Below are positions 26,018 to 36,455 of a DNA stretch of 64,000 nucleotides, one piece after another; the stretch's first letter is position 1; each line of letters begins with the position of its first letter. The position numbers and the translations under genes are program-made. A model generated the notes under the pieces. It had not been told where the DNA came from and searched no databases. It saw only the letters and a program-made list of their open reading frames with translations. Source of the DNA: Adhaeribacter aquaticus DSM 16391 (GTDB lineage: Bacteria > Bacteroidota > Bacteroidia > Cytophagales > Hymenobacteraceae); contig NZ_KI421517.1 of the NCBI RefSeq assembly GCF_000473365.1, positions 248,001 through 312,000 on the forward strand, read 5' to 3'.

Positions 26018-29000
26018 ATCGGTTGTTATTTACGTCTTCTTCTACGTTTTTAAATTTAACGTCGCGCACTACCCGCCCATCGTTGTAACGTACGCTAACT
26101 TTATCGTTACGTCCGGCTACTCTCTGGGCACGTGCCGGCATTACTTTTTCAGGCTCCGGTGCTACAGTAGCAGCTCCTGTATTACTTTCTAAAGTAGAAT
26201 GAGCTTCTTCTTTCTGCAGTTTTAACGCTGGCGCTTTAGGTTGCGGCTTTGGAGCTCTTGCCTCTCTTACTTCTTCCGCTTCCTGAATCGGAATATCAGC
26301 TTTAAACAAGAAAGAAACAGTTTCCTCATTTACTTTACCAATCATACGTTTGAATAACTCAAACGATTCAAACTTATAGATTAATAAAGGATCTTTCTGT
26401 TCATAAACAGCATTCTGAACGGATTGTTTTAAATCATCCATTTCCCGTAAATGCTGCGTCCAGGCATTATCAATGGTTACTAAGGCAATAACCTTCTCCA
26501 GTTCCCGGATCAGCTCTTTTCCTTGGTTATTAACCATCTTCTGCAAATTAGCTACTACCGTCATTTGCCGGCGACCATCAGTGAACGGAACGGCCACATT
26601 CTCAATCATCATACCCCGATTCATGAAAATATCCATGATAATTGGGAAAGCATGCTCAGCAATCTGACCAGTTTTGGAAATATAATAACTCAGAGCTTCT
26701 GAATACAACCGCTCGGTTAATTGAGCTTCCTGCAAACTATTCATTTCCTGTTGGGTAATCTCGGTATCATAACCAAATACCCGGATTATATTCAGCTTAA
26801 AATCGTCGTAATCACCACTGCCCTTGTGGTTAGCGGCAACATCTTCGGCCGTATCATAAATCATATTCCAGATATCCAGCTCTAAACGCTCACCATACAA
26901 AGCATTCCGACGACGACGATACACCACTTCACGTTGAGCGTTCATCACGTCATCGTATTCCAGCAAACGCTTACGGGTACCAAAGTTATTTTCTTCTACT
27001 TTTTTCTGCGCTCTTTCGATAGAGCTGGAAATCATAGAGTGCTGAATAACTTCGCCCTCTTCTAAGCCCATTCGGTCCATTAAACGAGCTATCCGATCCG
27101 AACCAAACAAACGCATCAGGTTATCTTCCAAACTCACAAAGAACTGTGAAGAACCTGGGTCACCCTGACGGCCGGAACGACCACGTAACTGACGGTCAAC
27201 GCGACGGGATTCGTGGCGTTCGGTACCAATAATAGCCAACCCTCCGGCAGCTTTAGACTCTGGCGTAAGTTTAATATCTGTACCACGGCCAGCCATGTTG
27301 GTAGCAATGGTTACGGTAGATGGTTTACCTGCCTCGGCAACAATCTCGGCTTCACGCTGATGTTGTTTGGCGTTAAGTACCTGATGTTGGATACCACGCA
27401 TTTTAAGCATCCGGCTTATTAGTTCAGAAATTTCAACTGAAGTGGTACCTACTAATACCGGTCTGCCAGCTTTGGTTAATTCAACGATTTCCTCGGCAAC
27501 GGCATTAAACTTTTCCCGAACGGTTTTATACACTTTATCGTCGTAATCTTTCCGTTGGGCTATGCGGTTAGTTGGAATTACCACCACATCCAGTTTGTAA
27601 ATCTCCCAGAATTCTCCAGCCTCGGTTTCGGCAGTACCCGTCATACCACAAAGCTTATGATACATCCGGAAATAATTCTGCAAGGTTACGGTAGCATAGG
27701 TTTGAGTAGCATCTTCTACTTTTACGTTTTCCTTTGCCTCAATAGCCTGGTGCAAACCGTCTGAATACCGACGGCCTTCCATTACCCGACCAGTTTGCTC
27801 ATCTACTATCTTAACTTTTTTATCTTCTGTTAAGATATACTCAACATCCTTCTCAAATAAAGTATAAGCTTTTAATAACTGGTTTACTGTATGAATGCGC
27901 TGCGACTTTTCAGCAAAGTCATTCATTAACTTATCCTTGCTATGCAGCTTTTCGTCGTGCGACAAGGTTTGATTATTCTCAATATTAGCTAACTCAGTTC
28001 CAATATCTGGCAGAATGAAGAAATGCGGATCTTCACCCTGACCAGTAATCATATCGATCCCTTTTTCGGTTAGCTCAATGTTATTACTTTTCTCATCAAT
28101 AGTAAAATAAAGCGGTGCATCTGCTTCCGGCATCTGACGGGCATTATCCTGCAGGTAGAAGTTTTCAGTTTTTTGAAGAACTGAACGCATTCCCGTTTCG
28201 CTTAAGAATTTAATTAATGGTTTATTTTTAGGTAAACCACGATAAGCACGGAATAAGGACAGGCCTCCCTCTTTATCGTTACCTTCCTTTATTAATCGTT
28301 TTGCTTCAACTAGGAAGTTATTTACCAGTTTCCTTTGTGCTTCTACCAGCATTGAAACGCGCGGCTTTAACACGTAAAACTCGTGTTCATCACCACGTGG
28401 CACCGGACCCGAAATAATTAATGGCGTACGCGCATCATCAATCAAAACAGAGTCTACCTCATCCACCATGGCAAAGTGATGTTTCCGCTGCACCAGTTCA
28501 TCAGTACTGCGTGCCATGTTATCGCGCAGGTAATCAAACCCAAATTCGTTGTTGGTACCGTAAGTAATATCGGCTTGGTAAGCCTGACGGCGCGCATCTG
28601 TATTTGGCTGGTGTTTATCAATGCAATCAATCGAAATCTCGTGGAACTCAAACAAAGGAGCCATCCATTCCGAGTCACGTTTTGCCAGGTAATCATTCAC
28701 CGTAACTACGTGTACCCCGCGTTTAGCCAAGGCATTCAGGAAAGCTGGTAGCGTAGCAACCAATGTTTTACCTTCACCGGTTGCCATCTCAGCAATTTTC
28801 CCCTGGTGTAAAACAATACCACCTATCAACTGCACATCGTAATGCATCATGTCCCAGGTTACTTCGTTACCAGCAGCTATCCATTTATTATACCAGATAG
28901 CCTGATCGCCAGTAATCTCAACATTAGATTTTCTGGAAGCTATTTCCCGGTCATAATCAGTAGCAGGAACTACCAACTTTTTATTTTCTTTTAACCGGCG

Positions 29001-29369
29001 GGCGGTTTCTTTTACAATGGCAAATGCTTGAGGTAAGATTTCCATCAGCACCTTTTCCAGATCTTTATTCCGTTGTTTTTCCAGCTCATCAATCTGAGAG
29101 AAAACGGCTTCTTTTTGAACAATATCCAAATTAGGTTCGTCGGCCACACGTTTATGCAAAGCCGCAATCTGGGCATCAATTTCACTTAAGCGTTCGTTAA
29201 TCTGGTTTCTAACGGTAGCAGTGCGGGCACGTAATTCACCATCGGTAATGGAAGCTAAATTAGTGAACTCCTGATTTATTAAATCTACGTAAGGAAAAAT
29301 CTCTTTAATATCGCGTTCAGATTTAGTTCCAAACACTTTAGCAATCGCTTTTCCGATAAAATCGAACAT
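25998..29369 (-). CDS. secA: SecA preprotein translocase ATPase
   Basis: The motor of the Sec export pathway, 1,123 residues. The Walker A region [24 protein letters not shown]-like [15 protein letters not shown], preprotein cross-linking region, NBD2 with [11 protein letters not shown] and [21 protein letters not shown] are all present. The C-terminus keeps GRND but then continues with KVSVRYNDG and a KNVEED segment, rather than the usual Cys-rich zinc tail. This may be normal for the phylum. A possible -7 box lies 34 bases upstream. Confidence 0.97.
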   Translation of the reverse strand: MFDFIGKAIAKVFGTKSERDIKEIFPYVDLINQEFTNLASITDGELRARTATVRNQINERLSEIDAQIAALHKRVADEPNLDIVQKEAVFSQIDELEKQRNKDLEKVLMEILPQAFAIVKETARRLKENKKLVVPATDYDREIASRKSNVEITGDQAIWYNKWIAAGNEVTWDMMHYDVQLIGGIVLHQGKIAEMATGEGKTLVATLPAFLNALAKRGVHVVTVNDYLAKRDSEWMAPLFEFHEISIDCIDKHQPNTDARRQAYQADITYGTNNEFGFDYLRDNMARSTDELVQRKHHFAMVDEVDSVLIDDARTPLIISGPVPRGDEHEFYVLKPRVSMLVEAQRKLVNNFLVEAKRLIKEGNDKEGGLSLFRAYRGLPKNKPLIKFLSETGMRSVLQKTENFYLQDNARQMPEADAPLYFTIDEKSNNIELTEKGIDMITGQGEDPHFFILPDIGTELANIENNQTLSHDEKLHSKDKLMNDFAEKSQRIHTVNQLLKAYTLFEKDVEYILTEDKKVKIVDEQTGRVMEGRRYSDGLHQAIEAKENVKVEDATQTYATVTLQNYFRMYHKLCGMTGTAETEAGEFWEIYKLDVVVIPTNRIAQRKDYDDKVYKTVREKFNAVAEEIVELTKAGRPVLVGTTSVEISELISRMLKMRGIQHQVLNAKQHQREAEIVAEAGKPSTVTIATNMAGRGTDIKLTPESKAAGGLAIIGTERHESRRVDRQLRGRSGRQGDPGSSQFFVSLEDNLMRLFGSDRIARLMDRMGLEEGEVIQHSMISSSIERAQKKVEENNFGTRKRLLEYDDVMNAQREVVYRRRRNALYGERLELDIWNMIYDTAEDVAANHKGSGDYDDFKLNIIRVFGYDTEITQQEMNSLQEAQLTERLYSEALSYYISKTGQIAEHAFPIIMDIFMNRGMMIENVAVPFTDGRRQMTVVANLQKMVNNQGKELIRELEKVIALVTIDNAWTQHLREMDDLKQSVQNAVYEQKDPLLIYKFESFELFKRMIGKVNEETVSFLFKADIPIQEAEEVREARAPKPQPKAPALKLQKEEAHSTLESNTGAATVAPEPEKVMPARAQRVAGRNDKVSVRYNDGRVVRDVKFKNVEEDVNNNRCVIIED

Positions 29370-29402
29370 CTGTTAGCTTTTTTATTATGTATTAGTAATC
29401 GT

Positions 29403-29410
29403 CAAAAATA
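29403..29410 (-). promoter_or_regulatory. Possible -7 box for secA
   Basis: Minus-strand tatttttg fits TAnnTTTG 34 bases before the start. The -33 element is not clear. Confidence 0.45.
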
Positions 29411-29619
29411 CGCTGTTTTTCTGAATATTCTTATACGTTCAGCTAAAACAACTTAGGGTTACTTTAGAAAATGCAGCCTCCGGGGACTTAAAACTTATTT
29501 CTTTATAAGTAACTCTATATTATGTAAACTGTTAAAATCACAAATCAATTCCCGTTTTACTTACAAAGATTATACCTATCTTTTTTCAGGCAAGATGTCA
29601 GTTAAATTGAATCTTATGC

Positions 29620-29660
29620 AAAAAAAAACCGGAAGCAAGTTGGTTTTCCTGCTTCCGGTT
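29620..29660 (-). terminator. Terminator of the glycosyltransferase-glf-GH1/RmlD operon
   Basis: On the minus strand the stem aaccggaagca/tgcttccggtt (29650-29660 with 29627-29637) is followed by a T run (29628-29620). It lies 20 bases after the GH1-RmlD stop. Confidence 0.88.
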
Positions 29661-29680
29661 ACTGATAAATCTACCTCTAA

Positions 29681-31954
29681 CTATTTAGTACCTGCTCTGG
29701 CATTACTTGCTTTAAGGGCTGTATTTACCTGTTGCGTGTTTACATCTTTGCTTATGCGCTTATCTAATTGGTGCATGTTCAGCATAATTTCTTGTATACA
29801 CCGGTAAAGAGCATCCTCCACAGTTGGCATCAAATCAGCCTTAGCGCTGGCTAAAACTGCATTTTTTGGCCGATATGCTGGCAAAGCTAAATTAGCCACG
29901 GAAACCTCTTGTAAATCGTAATTATCAATTTTCGCAATAGTTGCCGTTAATGCCGCCAGTTCAGACCAAGTATAATCCCCTTTATTGGTTAAATGCCAAA
30001 TACCTTTTTCTTCATCTATAAGTAAATTCAAAGCAGTGTGCACCAAATCAGGAACATACGTCGGCGAAACACGAACATCACTGGCCGCGGCAAAAGTATT
30101 TCCTGACACAAAGGCACGGAGTGCCCGGTATACAAAATTATGTTCATCCCAAATTCCAAAAAGGGCACTTGTGCGAATTATTAATGCCTCTGGCAATAGC
30201 CTAAGCACCTCTTGTTCTGCCTGTAGCTTACTTTTACCGTAAATGCTACGTGGCGCTGGGTTATCTTCTTCGGTATAAGGCGCTTCTTTTAAACCATCAA
30301 ATACCATATCGGAAGAAAAAGTTAACAACTTAAGATTATATTGCTTGCACTTTTCTGCCAGAATGGCCGGACCAACACTATTCTCCCGGTAACAGTTTTC
30401 TGAATCAGTTTCGGCATCATCTATCCGGATATAACCCCCAGTATTTACAATAGCCCAAGGCTTATACTTACTTATAGCCTCCTCCACTGCTTCCGGATTA
30501 GTTATATCTAAATCTGCTTTGCAAAGAAGTTTATAACTTAACCCCCTGATCTTACAGATGCGCTCGAATGCTTTACCTAACGCACCGGAAGCACTAGTAA
30601 TTAAAATTGGCGGCACCCCATCTTTCTGATGATTTACTTGGTGCTTAAGAGAACTAATGTAGGTAAACTCTTCCTTTACATTATACTCATACCGTTCTTC
30701 CCGGTCCCACCACCCTTTAGTATCTAGTAAAGGATGTTTATATTCTCCGGTAAATGATAAACTTTTGAGCATAGGAGCCATAGCCGTTGCCCGAGGCTTA
30801 CCACCTCGTAAATCGTAAATACCGTTTTCATAGAAATTCCGCTCCTGGGTTAGTAAAGAATTCCAATCATAAGAACCCAACAAAGCCCAAGCTGTTACTG
30901 AACGGCAATCTATACCTTGTTTTCTTAAGGAAGCTGTGGTATCCCAAATTTCCTTAAACCACCGCATTTGTTCTTCCCGGGTACAACAAATATGGGCTTC
31001 TGTAACGCTTATTGGTAATTGATACCTTTCCCAAGTTTGCTGCAATAAGCCTTTTATTCCAACCCGTTCCACGCCCCGAACACGAACTGTTTCCACGTCG
31101 GCATATTTATGCTTTCCGTTTGTGCCATGGGTGTGCAAAGGATAATTTACCAGATGCTCATCCAGAAACCGTTCGCTGGTAATATAATGGTTGATTCCAA
31201 ATATATCCGGTGGCATTGGGTCGTTTACAAAAGACAGTAATTCTGCTTCTGAAGCGCCTGATTTTCTTAGATAATCCCAAAGTGCATGCACCCGGTTTAC
31301 CTTTCCACATAATATATCAAACGATAACCAGCGGCGGGTATTTTCGAACTTTGCCTGGTAGGCTAATTTAGCGGTACTTTGGGTTTGTCCTAAATCTTCG
31401 GTTTGCACCAACTGAGCCTCCGGATTTATCTTCCGGATAGCTTTCATAGCTAAACGGGTTCCATGCAGTTCGTTTAGCAGGCATCTAATAAAGGTAGTAT
31501 CATTTTGACCATGTGGATACCAAAAACCATATAAGCCACTAAAACGAGCAGTAGTAAGGGGCTCATTAACGGGTGTATAATATTTTACCCAGGGATAACG
31601 CTCGGCTACCATACCGGCATATTGGCCTAAACCTTCCGCAAAATTCTCACTAACTAAACTTGTATAGCGGGGTCCGCTGCCGTGATGAACAAAACCCACA
31701 ATAGGCTCTATGTTCAGCTCACGCAAACGGTTCAGTCGTTCATCGGCCCAAGCCCAATCAGGCTTATCCAAACTTTGTGGGGCTACGTGCTCCCACAAAA
31801 TTGGATACCGAAGTTTTTTTATGCCGATAGAAGCAAATAAATCTAAATCAGAAATTCTGGTTAAATGTCCGTTCCGGCTTATCTGATCAAAAAACTTATC
31901 TTCTACCCTATTATGACTGCTTTCTATCCCGCCCCATAGTTCAATGACTTCCAT
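29681..31954 (-). CDS. GH1-type glycosidase fused to RmlD-type sugar-nucleotide reductase
   Basis: A 757-residue two-domain protein. Residues 1-400 resemble family 1 glycoside hydrolases: the acid/base motif TPVNEP with Glu131 and a second motif ISVTEAH with Glu319 as candidate nucleophile. Residues 449-720 are an extended SDR like dTDP-4-dehydrorhamnose reductase: nucleotide motif SASGALG (454-460), FSSDMVFDG, and catalytic Tyr572-x3-Lys576 (YGKSK). No signal peptide is present, so it acts in the cytoplasm. It overlaps glf by 14 bases and is the last gene of a three-gene unit. The N-terminal part may be a glycosidase or a repurposed carbohydrate-binding barrel. The C-terminal reductase may supply a deoxy-sugar nucleotide. 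Confidence 0.85.
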   Translation of the reverse strand: MEVIELWGGIESSHNRVEDKFFDQISRNGHLTRISDLDLFASIGIKKLRYPILWEHVAPQSLDKPDWAWADERLNRLRELNIEPIVGFVHHGSGPRYTSLVSENFAEGLGQYAGMVAERYPWVKYYTPVNEPLTTARFSGLYGFWYPHGQNDTTFIRCLLNELHGTRLAMKAIRKINPEAQLVQTEDLGQTQSTAKLAYQAKFENTRRWLSFDILCGKVNRVHALWDYLRKSGASEAELLSFVNDPMPPDIFGINHYITSERFLDEHLVNYPLHTHGTNGKHKYADVETVRVRGVERVGIKGLLQQTWERYQLPISVTEAHICCTREEQMRWFKEIWDTTASLRKQGIDCRSVTAWALLGSYDWNSLLTQERNFYENGIYDLRGGKPRATAMAPMLKSLSFTGEYKHPLLDTKGWWDREERYEYNVKEEFTYISSLKHQVNHQKDGVPPILITSASGALGKAFERICKIRGLSYKLLCKADLDITNPEAVEEAISKYKPWAIVNTGGYIRIDDAETDSENCYRENSVGPAILAEKCKQYNLKLLTFSSDMVFDGLKEAPYTEEDNPAPRSIYGKSKLQAEQEVLRLLPEALIIRTSALFGIWDEHNFVYRALRAFVSGNTFAAASDVRVSPTYVPDLVHTALNLLIDEEKGIWHLTNKGDYTWSELAALTATIAKIDNYDLQEVSVANLALPAYRPKNAVLASAKADLMPTVEDALYRCIQEIMLNMHQLDKRISKDVNTQQVNTALKASNARAGTK

Positions 31955-33128
31955 TGGTACTGATTTTGATGGCAGATCCGTTCAACGACTTTCCCTTCAC
32001 AATCTTTTCAATTTCGGCAATCGTTTTATCTTCTTCAACCTTCTCGGTCAGCTTTTTGTAAAGAGTTAAAGCCTGGGCCACAACCTGGTCCATGTTATAA
32101 TATTTATAAGTAGCCAAACGGCCTACAAAGTGTACACCCGGTGTCTGGTCAGCTATTTTTTTATACTTATTGTATAACTCAGCATTTTCAGGTTTTGGCA
32201 CTGGATAATATGGGTCTCCTTCTGCTCTCGGAAACTCATAAACCACACTGGTTTTGGAATGTTTTTGTCCGGTTAACATCTTAAATTCCGTTACACGGGT
32301 ATAAGCATGCTCATTCGGATAGTTTACTACCGCGGCTGGCAAGAAGCTTTCCGTATTTAAAGTTTCATGCTTAAACTCTAAAGAACGATATGGTAGCTTA
32401 CCAAACTTATAGTCAAAATATTCATCAACTGGTCCGGTAAAGATCATTTCCTTATACTGAATTTCATTTATGATCTCTTTATAATCAGTATTCAGCATAA
32501 CTTTAATGTTCGGATGGGAAAGCATATTTTCGAACATTTTGGTATATCCGTGCAACGGCATTGCCTGGAAAGTATCGGTAAAATACCGGTCGTCACGGTT
32601 TGTACGTGTTGGAACACGGGAAGTAACAGATTTATCTAATTCAGATGGATCCATTCCCCATTGTTTCCGGGTATAGTATTTAAAAAACTTTTCGTAAAGC
32701 TCACGTCCTACTTTACTTACTACTACATCTTCTGAGGTTTTAATTTCCGGCACTTTTTCCGCTACGGATTCAAAAAACTCTTCTAACTGAAAAGAAGTAA
32801 GGTTTAAGCCATATAATTTATTTATTGTATCTAGGTTGATAGGCATGGGTACTAATTGACCATCTACACTGGCTAACACCCGGTGTTCGTAGGAACGCCA
32901 TTCTGTAAATTGAGATAAGTAATCAAAAACATCTTTAGAATTGGTGTGGAAAATATGCGGACCATATTTATGAACCAGTATGCCTTCTTCATTATAGTGA
33001 TCATAGGCGTTTCCCGCAATATGCGAACGTTTGTCTATGATAAGTACTTTTTTATTTGATCTGGTGGCCAGACGCTCTGCCAACACACTACCGGCAAAAC
33101 CAGCTCCTACAATAAGATAGTCAAACAT
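31941..33128 (-). CDS. glf: UDP-galactopyranose mutase
   Basis: Glf interconverts UDP-galactopyranose and UDP-galactofuranose, the donor for galactofuranose-containing glycans. The 395-residue flavoprotein has the FAD motif VGAGFAGS near residue 7, and family motifs IAGNAYDHYNEEG, KYGPHIFHTN and VGRLATYKYYNMDQ. It lies between the glycosyltransferase and the fusion protein, so the cluster likely makes or decorates a surface polysaccharide. Confidence 0.95.
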   Translation of the reverse strand: MFDYLIVGAGFAGSVLAERLATRSNKKVLIIDKRSHIAGNAYDHYNEEGILVHKYGPHIFHTNSKDVFDYLSQFTEWRSYEHRVLASVDGQLVPMPINLDTINKLYGLNLTSFQLEEFFESVAEKVPEIKTSEDVVVSKVGRELYEKFFKYYTRKQWGMDPSELDKSVTSRVPTRTNRDDRYFTDTFQAMPLHGYTKMFENMLSHPNIKVMLNTDYKEIINEIQYKEMIFTGPVDEYFDYKFGKLPYRSLEFKHETLNTESFLPAAVVNYPNEHAYTRVTEFKMLTGQKHSKTSVVYEFPRAEGDPYYPVPKPENAELYNKYKKIADQTPGVHFVGRLATYKYYNMDQVVAQALTLYKKLTEKVEEDKTIAEIEKIVKGKSLNGSAIKISTNGSH

Positions 33129-33185
33129 ATTCGTGCTATTATTAGTGAATTAATTCTTTAATTTATAATTAGTTAATAAATGGGT

Positions 33186-34439
33186 CTACGCCCGATCAGC
33201 CTTTTCGGTTAAAGCAATCTGCATTAGGCAAACCATATTCTGCCAGGTTGTATCCCAGGAAATTCCGCTCAGGTAATCATCCGTTTTAGCCAGCCATTCC
33301 GCATCATCCCGCTGGGCTAAGGCTTTTTCAATGGCTGCCACAAATGTTTCCGGCGTATCGGCAATGTGTACTAAATTTAATTCGCCATAAGGTCGTACCA
33401 CGTCCTTAATAGAGGTTGAAACTACTGGCTTGCCAGCGGCTAAGTATTCGGGAGTCTTGGTAGGACTAATGTATTTGGTAGATTCATTTAATGCAAAAGG
33501 CAATAAAGCCACATCCCAGGTACTTAAATAAACTGGTAACTCTTTATAATTTTTACCACCCAGGTAATGGATATTCTCCGCCTGTGGCAACAAAGCCGGA
33601 TCTATCTTTACAACCGGGCCAATAATTACAAAATGCCAATCAGGCCTTAAAGCGGAAATCCCCCGCAATAATTCTATATCAAAACGCTCGTCTACTACGC
33701 CATAAAAGCCAAACCGTGGATGCGGAATACTTTTTTGATCTTCCGGCTCCGGTAACCCCTGACGGGCCTGGGTAAAATGGGCTTTATCAATACTACTAGG
33801 GAAAGCGTAAACATCTTTATGATGATCTTTCTTCGCTTCATAAATGCTATGGCCGCCGGTAAATACCAGATCAGCTTTCTGGAACATTTCTGCTTCCAAC
33901 TCACGCAATCTTGGGGGCGCTCCTTTAAAAGCTGATAATTCATCCATGCAGTCGTATACCGTTAAAGCGGGCTTTAACTGCCGGGTGATTTCCAGGGCCA
34001 TAGGAGTATAATACCAGAAAATAAAGCGATCCAGACCTTTTTCAGCAAAAAACTGGTCTAATAAGGCAATTTGTTTTTCATCGGATTCCTGAGGCGTTAA
34101 ACCATTAGGTAAATGAGCTACTACTATATTTATATTGCCTCCTTCGCGTGTAGTAACCTCCAGCCGGGGCTGGGCACCATCGTAGAAATAAGGCTCTTCA
34201 AAATAGTACAAATTAGCATGCTGGGCGAAACGAGTTAGTAAGTGTTGCGGACGCTGAAATACAAAATCCCACCGTAAATGCGACATACAAACGATGTCTG
34301 GTATATCAGATAAGAAAGCTTCTATTTTAGTTATTTTTGAATCCGTATTGTTTGTATCTAAACATCCAGACTCTGTATTATTCATTGCTTCTTTAGATAA
34401 TAAATCTGTTTTACTATTATTTTGGTCGAACTTTAACAT
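33186..34439 (-). CDS. GT-B-fold glycosyltransferase
   Basis: A 417-residue glycosyltransferase of the GT1/GT4-like type. The fold is shown by CMSHLRWDFVFQRPQHLLTRF (N-terminal domain), KADLVFTGGHSIYEAKK, and the C-terminal nucleotide-sugar region ALLPFALNESTKYISPTKTPEYLAAGKPVVST, with the expected Glu in PEYLA. The first 40 residues are polar and low-complexity; a later start such as Met19 is possible. It is the first gene of the operon, followed by glf after 57 bases. Confidence 0.85.
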   Translation of the reverse strand: MLKFDQNNSKTDLLSKEAMNNTESGCLDTNNTDSKITKIEAFLSDIPDIVCMSHLRWDFVFQRPQHLLTRFAQHANLYYFEEPYFYDGAQPRLEVTTREGGNINIVVAHLPNGLTPQESDEKQIALLDQFFAEKGLDRFIFWYYTPMALEITRQLKPALTVYDCMDELSAFKGAPPRLRELEAEMFQKADLVFTGGHSIYEAKKDHHKDVYAFPSSIDKAHFTQARQGLPEPEDQKSIPHPRFGFYGVVDERFDIELLRGISALRPDWHFVIIGPVVKIDPALLPQAENIHYLGGKNYKELPVYLSTWDVALLPFALNESTKYISPTKTPEYLAAGKPVVSTSIKDVVRPYGELNLVHIADTPETFVAAIEKALAQRDDAEWLAKTDDYLSGISWDTTWQNMVCLMQIALTEKADRA

Positions 34440-34882
34440 AGCTTTCTTAAGGTAATGAAAAACTTACTATACTAATTATTAATAAATTTTCAGGAATTGA
34501 TGTAACAAAAACCAGTCAGGCATGTAGGTTTTGCTTACAGATGAATTGTACGGAAAAAACGAAAAAAGGCTGTAAAAAAAATAATTTTTGCTTTGGTTTT
34601 TTAATAATTATAAGTATAGAAACGCCTTTTTATAAGTATTTATACGGGAGGGATTAGAACGTCCTGTTCTATTTTTAAGAAATTAAATTTATAAAAAATA
34701 TAAATTTTCTTATTTAACTAATTGTAATTCAGAAGTTATTCTTTCTGTTTCTTTCAAACATTTCTATTAAACCGCGCAGTTTCTTTATTTTTTTATATAA
34801 TCCATCTCTTATACAAAATTTATAAGGCGTTGATTTAACGGCTCAAACTATTACACACGGCTAGTGTACTCCGTAGTAATTA
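34440..34882. other. AT-rich 443-base promoter region
   Basis: No gene is seen. It must carry the control region of the glycosyltransferase operon, but I find no good TAnnTTTG on that strand. The one striking element is the dyad TAGAAC-N5-GTTCTA at 34655-34671. Confidence 0.55.
34655..34671. promoter_or_regulatory. Operator-like dyad TAGAAC-N5-GTTCTA
   Basis: A perfect 6-bp dyad with a 5-base centre (gtcct), 216-232 bases upstream of the glycosyltransferase start. It has the size of a helix-turn-helix operator. The binding protein is unknown. Confidence 0.4.
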
Positions 34883-35404
34883 CTAATTGTTTAAAATTTT
34901 TTGCAATTCATATACTGCCAGCCAACCATTTACTGTTTTTATCCAGTCCTTCCGGACCCCTATAACTTTAAAATCAGCTTGTTTAAACAATTTTAAACTA
35001 GCCTCATTACTTACAGCGATAGTACAATAAACCTGATGGAGCAATAAATAATTATGGCAATAAGAGAGAAGTAGCGCTAAAGACTGGGAGGCAAAATGTT
35101 GTCGTCGGAATGTTGGTGCAATGGTTATGCCAATACCGGCGCGTAAATTTTTCGGATCAAAATCGAATAGATCAATAGCACCAACTGGCTCATGGTGTTG
35201 GCTACAAATAATAAGGCGTAGTTGCTTAATAGTATATATATCGTAAGCTGCCTGATCTATATATTGTTGGAGGGCTTCTTTAGAGTAAGGAGTGGTGGTA
35301 TTGCTAACCTGCCAAACAGATACGTCATTTTCCAGGGTGTACAAAAAATTCAAATCTGAACTTTCTATTGCTCTCAGGTATAAAGTATCTGTTTCTAAAA
35401 ACAT
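34883..35404 (-). CDS. GNAT N-acetyltransferase (RimJ/RimL-like)
   Basis: A 173-residue acetyl-CoA-dependent acetyltransferase. It starts with the RimL-like LRAIESSDLNFLYTLEND, has the acetyl-CoA binding stretch ITIAPTFRRQHFASQSLALLL (loop R-R-x-x-F/A) and the C-terminal VSNEASLKLFKQADF motif. A similar group acetylates ribosomal protein N-termini or small molecules. It lies about 90 bases downstream of dapF. Confidence 0.87.
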   Translation of the reverse strand: MFLETDTLYLRAIESSDLNFLYTLENDVSVWQVSNTTTPYSKEALQQYIDQAAYDIYTIKQLRLIICSQHHEPVGAIDLFDFDPKNLRAGIGITIAPTFRRQHFASQSLALLLSYCHNYLLLHQVYCTIAVSNEASLKLFKQADFKVIGVRKDWIKTVNGWLAVYELQKILNN

Positions 35405-35496
35405 AAAGCAGCTAATGGTCCATGGTTTCTATTTCGGCCTCTAAACTTATTTAAAAATTTTAAGCAGAATTACGAACCATGAACCAGAATTGTATT

Positions 35497-36276
35497 TTAT
35501 ATTGTAATTTTTCCTTCAAATACTAACTGAGCTGGGCCAGTTAAATAAATATCTGTTACTTTTTCCCCATCCCGGTTAAAAGAAACCTCTAATTTTCCGC
35601 CCAAAGTTTTAATTTTTACCGGGCTGGCCAATCCTTTGTAAGATGCCGCAATGGCAGTGGCGGTTACCCCGGTACCACAAGAAAAAGTTTCGTCCTCCAC
35701 CCCTCGTTCATACGTCCGAACAAATAATTCATTTGTTTCAACGGGTAGCTCTGCAAAATTCACATTGGTACCTTCTGCCTGGAAACGGTCGTTGTACCTA
35801 ATATTTTTACCTTTTTCGAATACATCGTAATTGGTCAGTTCCTCCACAAAAGATACATAATGAGGAGATCCCGTATTTAAATAATAGAAATCATCGCTGC
35901 ACTCAATAGCTTGCACGTCGTTCATTTTAAGGGAAACTAAACCTTCATCAGATATAGTGGCATAATGATCGCCATCGGCGGCCAAGAAATAAGCTTTATC
36001 AGTAATTACCCCTAGCTGCTTAGCAAATTGCACGGTACAGCGCCCGCCATTTCCGCACATAGATCCCAACCGACCATCGGCATTAAAATAAACCATCTCA
36101 AAATCATAGCCTTCCCGGTTCTGCAACAAAATCAATCCATCCGCACCAATACCAATCCGTCGCTCGCATAAAAAATGTACCAGCTTTTGATTGGTTACAT
36201 CAAAATGAAGATTCCGGTTATCAACCATAACAAAATCGTTAGCCGTACCCTGGTATTTATAAAAAGTTAATTCCAT
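35497..36276 (-). CDS. dapF: Diaminopimelate epimerase
   Basis: DapF interconverts LL- and meso-diaminopimelate, for lysine and peptidoglycan. The catalytic pair is Cys74 (MCGNGGRC) and Cys200 (ETFSCGTG), and the N-terminal FYKYQGTANDF is typical. I start the protein at ATG 36276 (259 residues) because this fits the family's N-terminus; an earlier in-frame start at 36297 would add seven poorly matching residues. Confidence 0.94.
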   Translation of the reverse strand: MELTFYKYQGTANDFVMVDNRNLHFDVTNQKLVHFLCERRIGIGADGLILLQNREGYDFEMVYFNADGRLGSMCGNGGRCTVQFAKQLGVITDKAYFLAADGDHYATISDEGLVSLKMNDVQAIECSDDFYYLNTGSPHYVSFVEELTNYDVFEKGKNIRYNDRFQAEGTNVNFAELPVETNELFVRTYERGVEDETFSCGTGVTATAIAASYKGLASPVKIKTLGGKLEVSFNRDGEKVTDIYLTGPAQLVFEGKITI

Positions 36277-36331
36277 TTTATCTGTGCTCTTTGGCAATTT
36301 TTCTTTAATCTGCGTAACAGCATTTAATTAC

Positions 36332-36339
36332 TATATTTG
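36332..36339 (+). promoter_or_regulatory. Possible -7 box for the methyltransferase operon
   Basis: tatatttg matches TAnnTTTG about 117 bases before the start codon. The -33 element is unclear. Confidence 0.45.
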
Positions 36340-36455
36340 CGCCCGCAGCGTATAAACAACTGCAAAGATAATAATATTGCCGCTACATATATATTTAAAA
36401 ACGGCAAAGCCTTATCTCAGCATATAACCAATAAATTTTACATATTATCAGGCTC

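Larger units (their letters stand above)
29370..29680. other. Intergenic region secA / GH1-RmlD
   Basis: A 311-base gap with the secA promoter near 29405 and the terminator of the polysaccharide operon near 29620-29660. No gene is seen in the rest, which is AT-rich. Confidence 0.6.

Noticed and set aside
34440-34882. tRNA, riboswitch or small gene in the longest empty region
   Set aside because: No cloverleaf, no conserved riboswitch core and no plausible reading frame were seen.
36277-36297. Seven-residue extension of DapF
   Set aside because: MELTFYKYQGT is the normal family start, so the longer start is unlikely.
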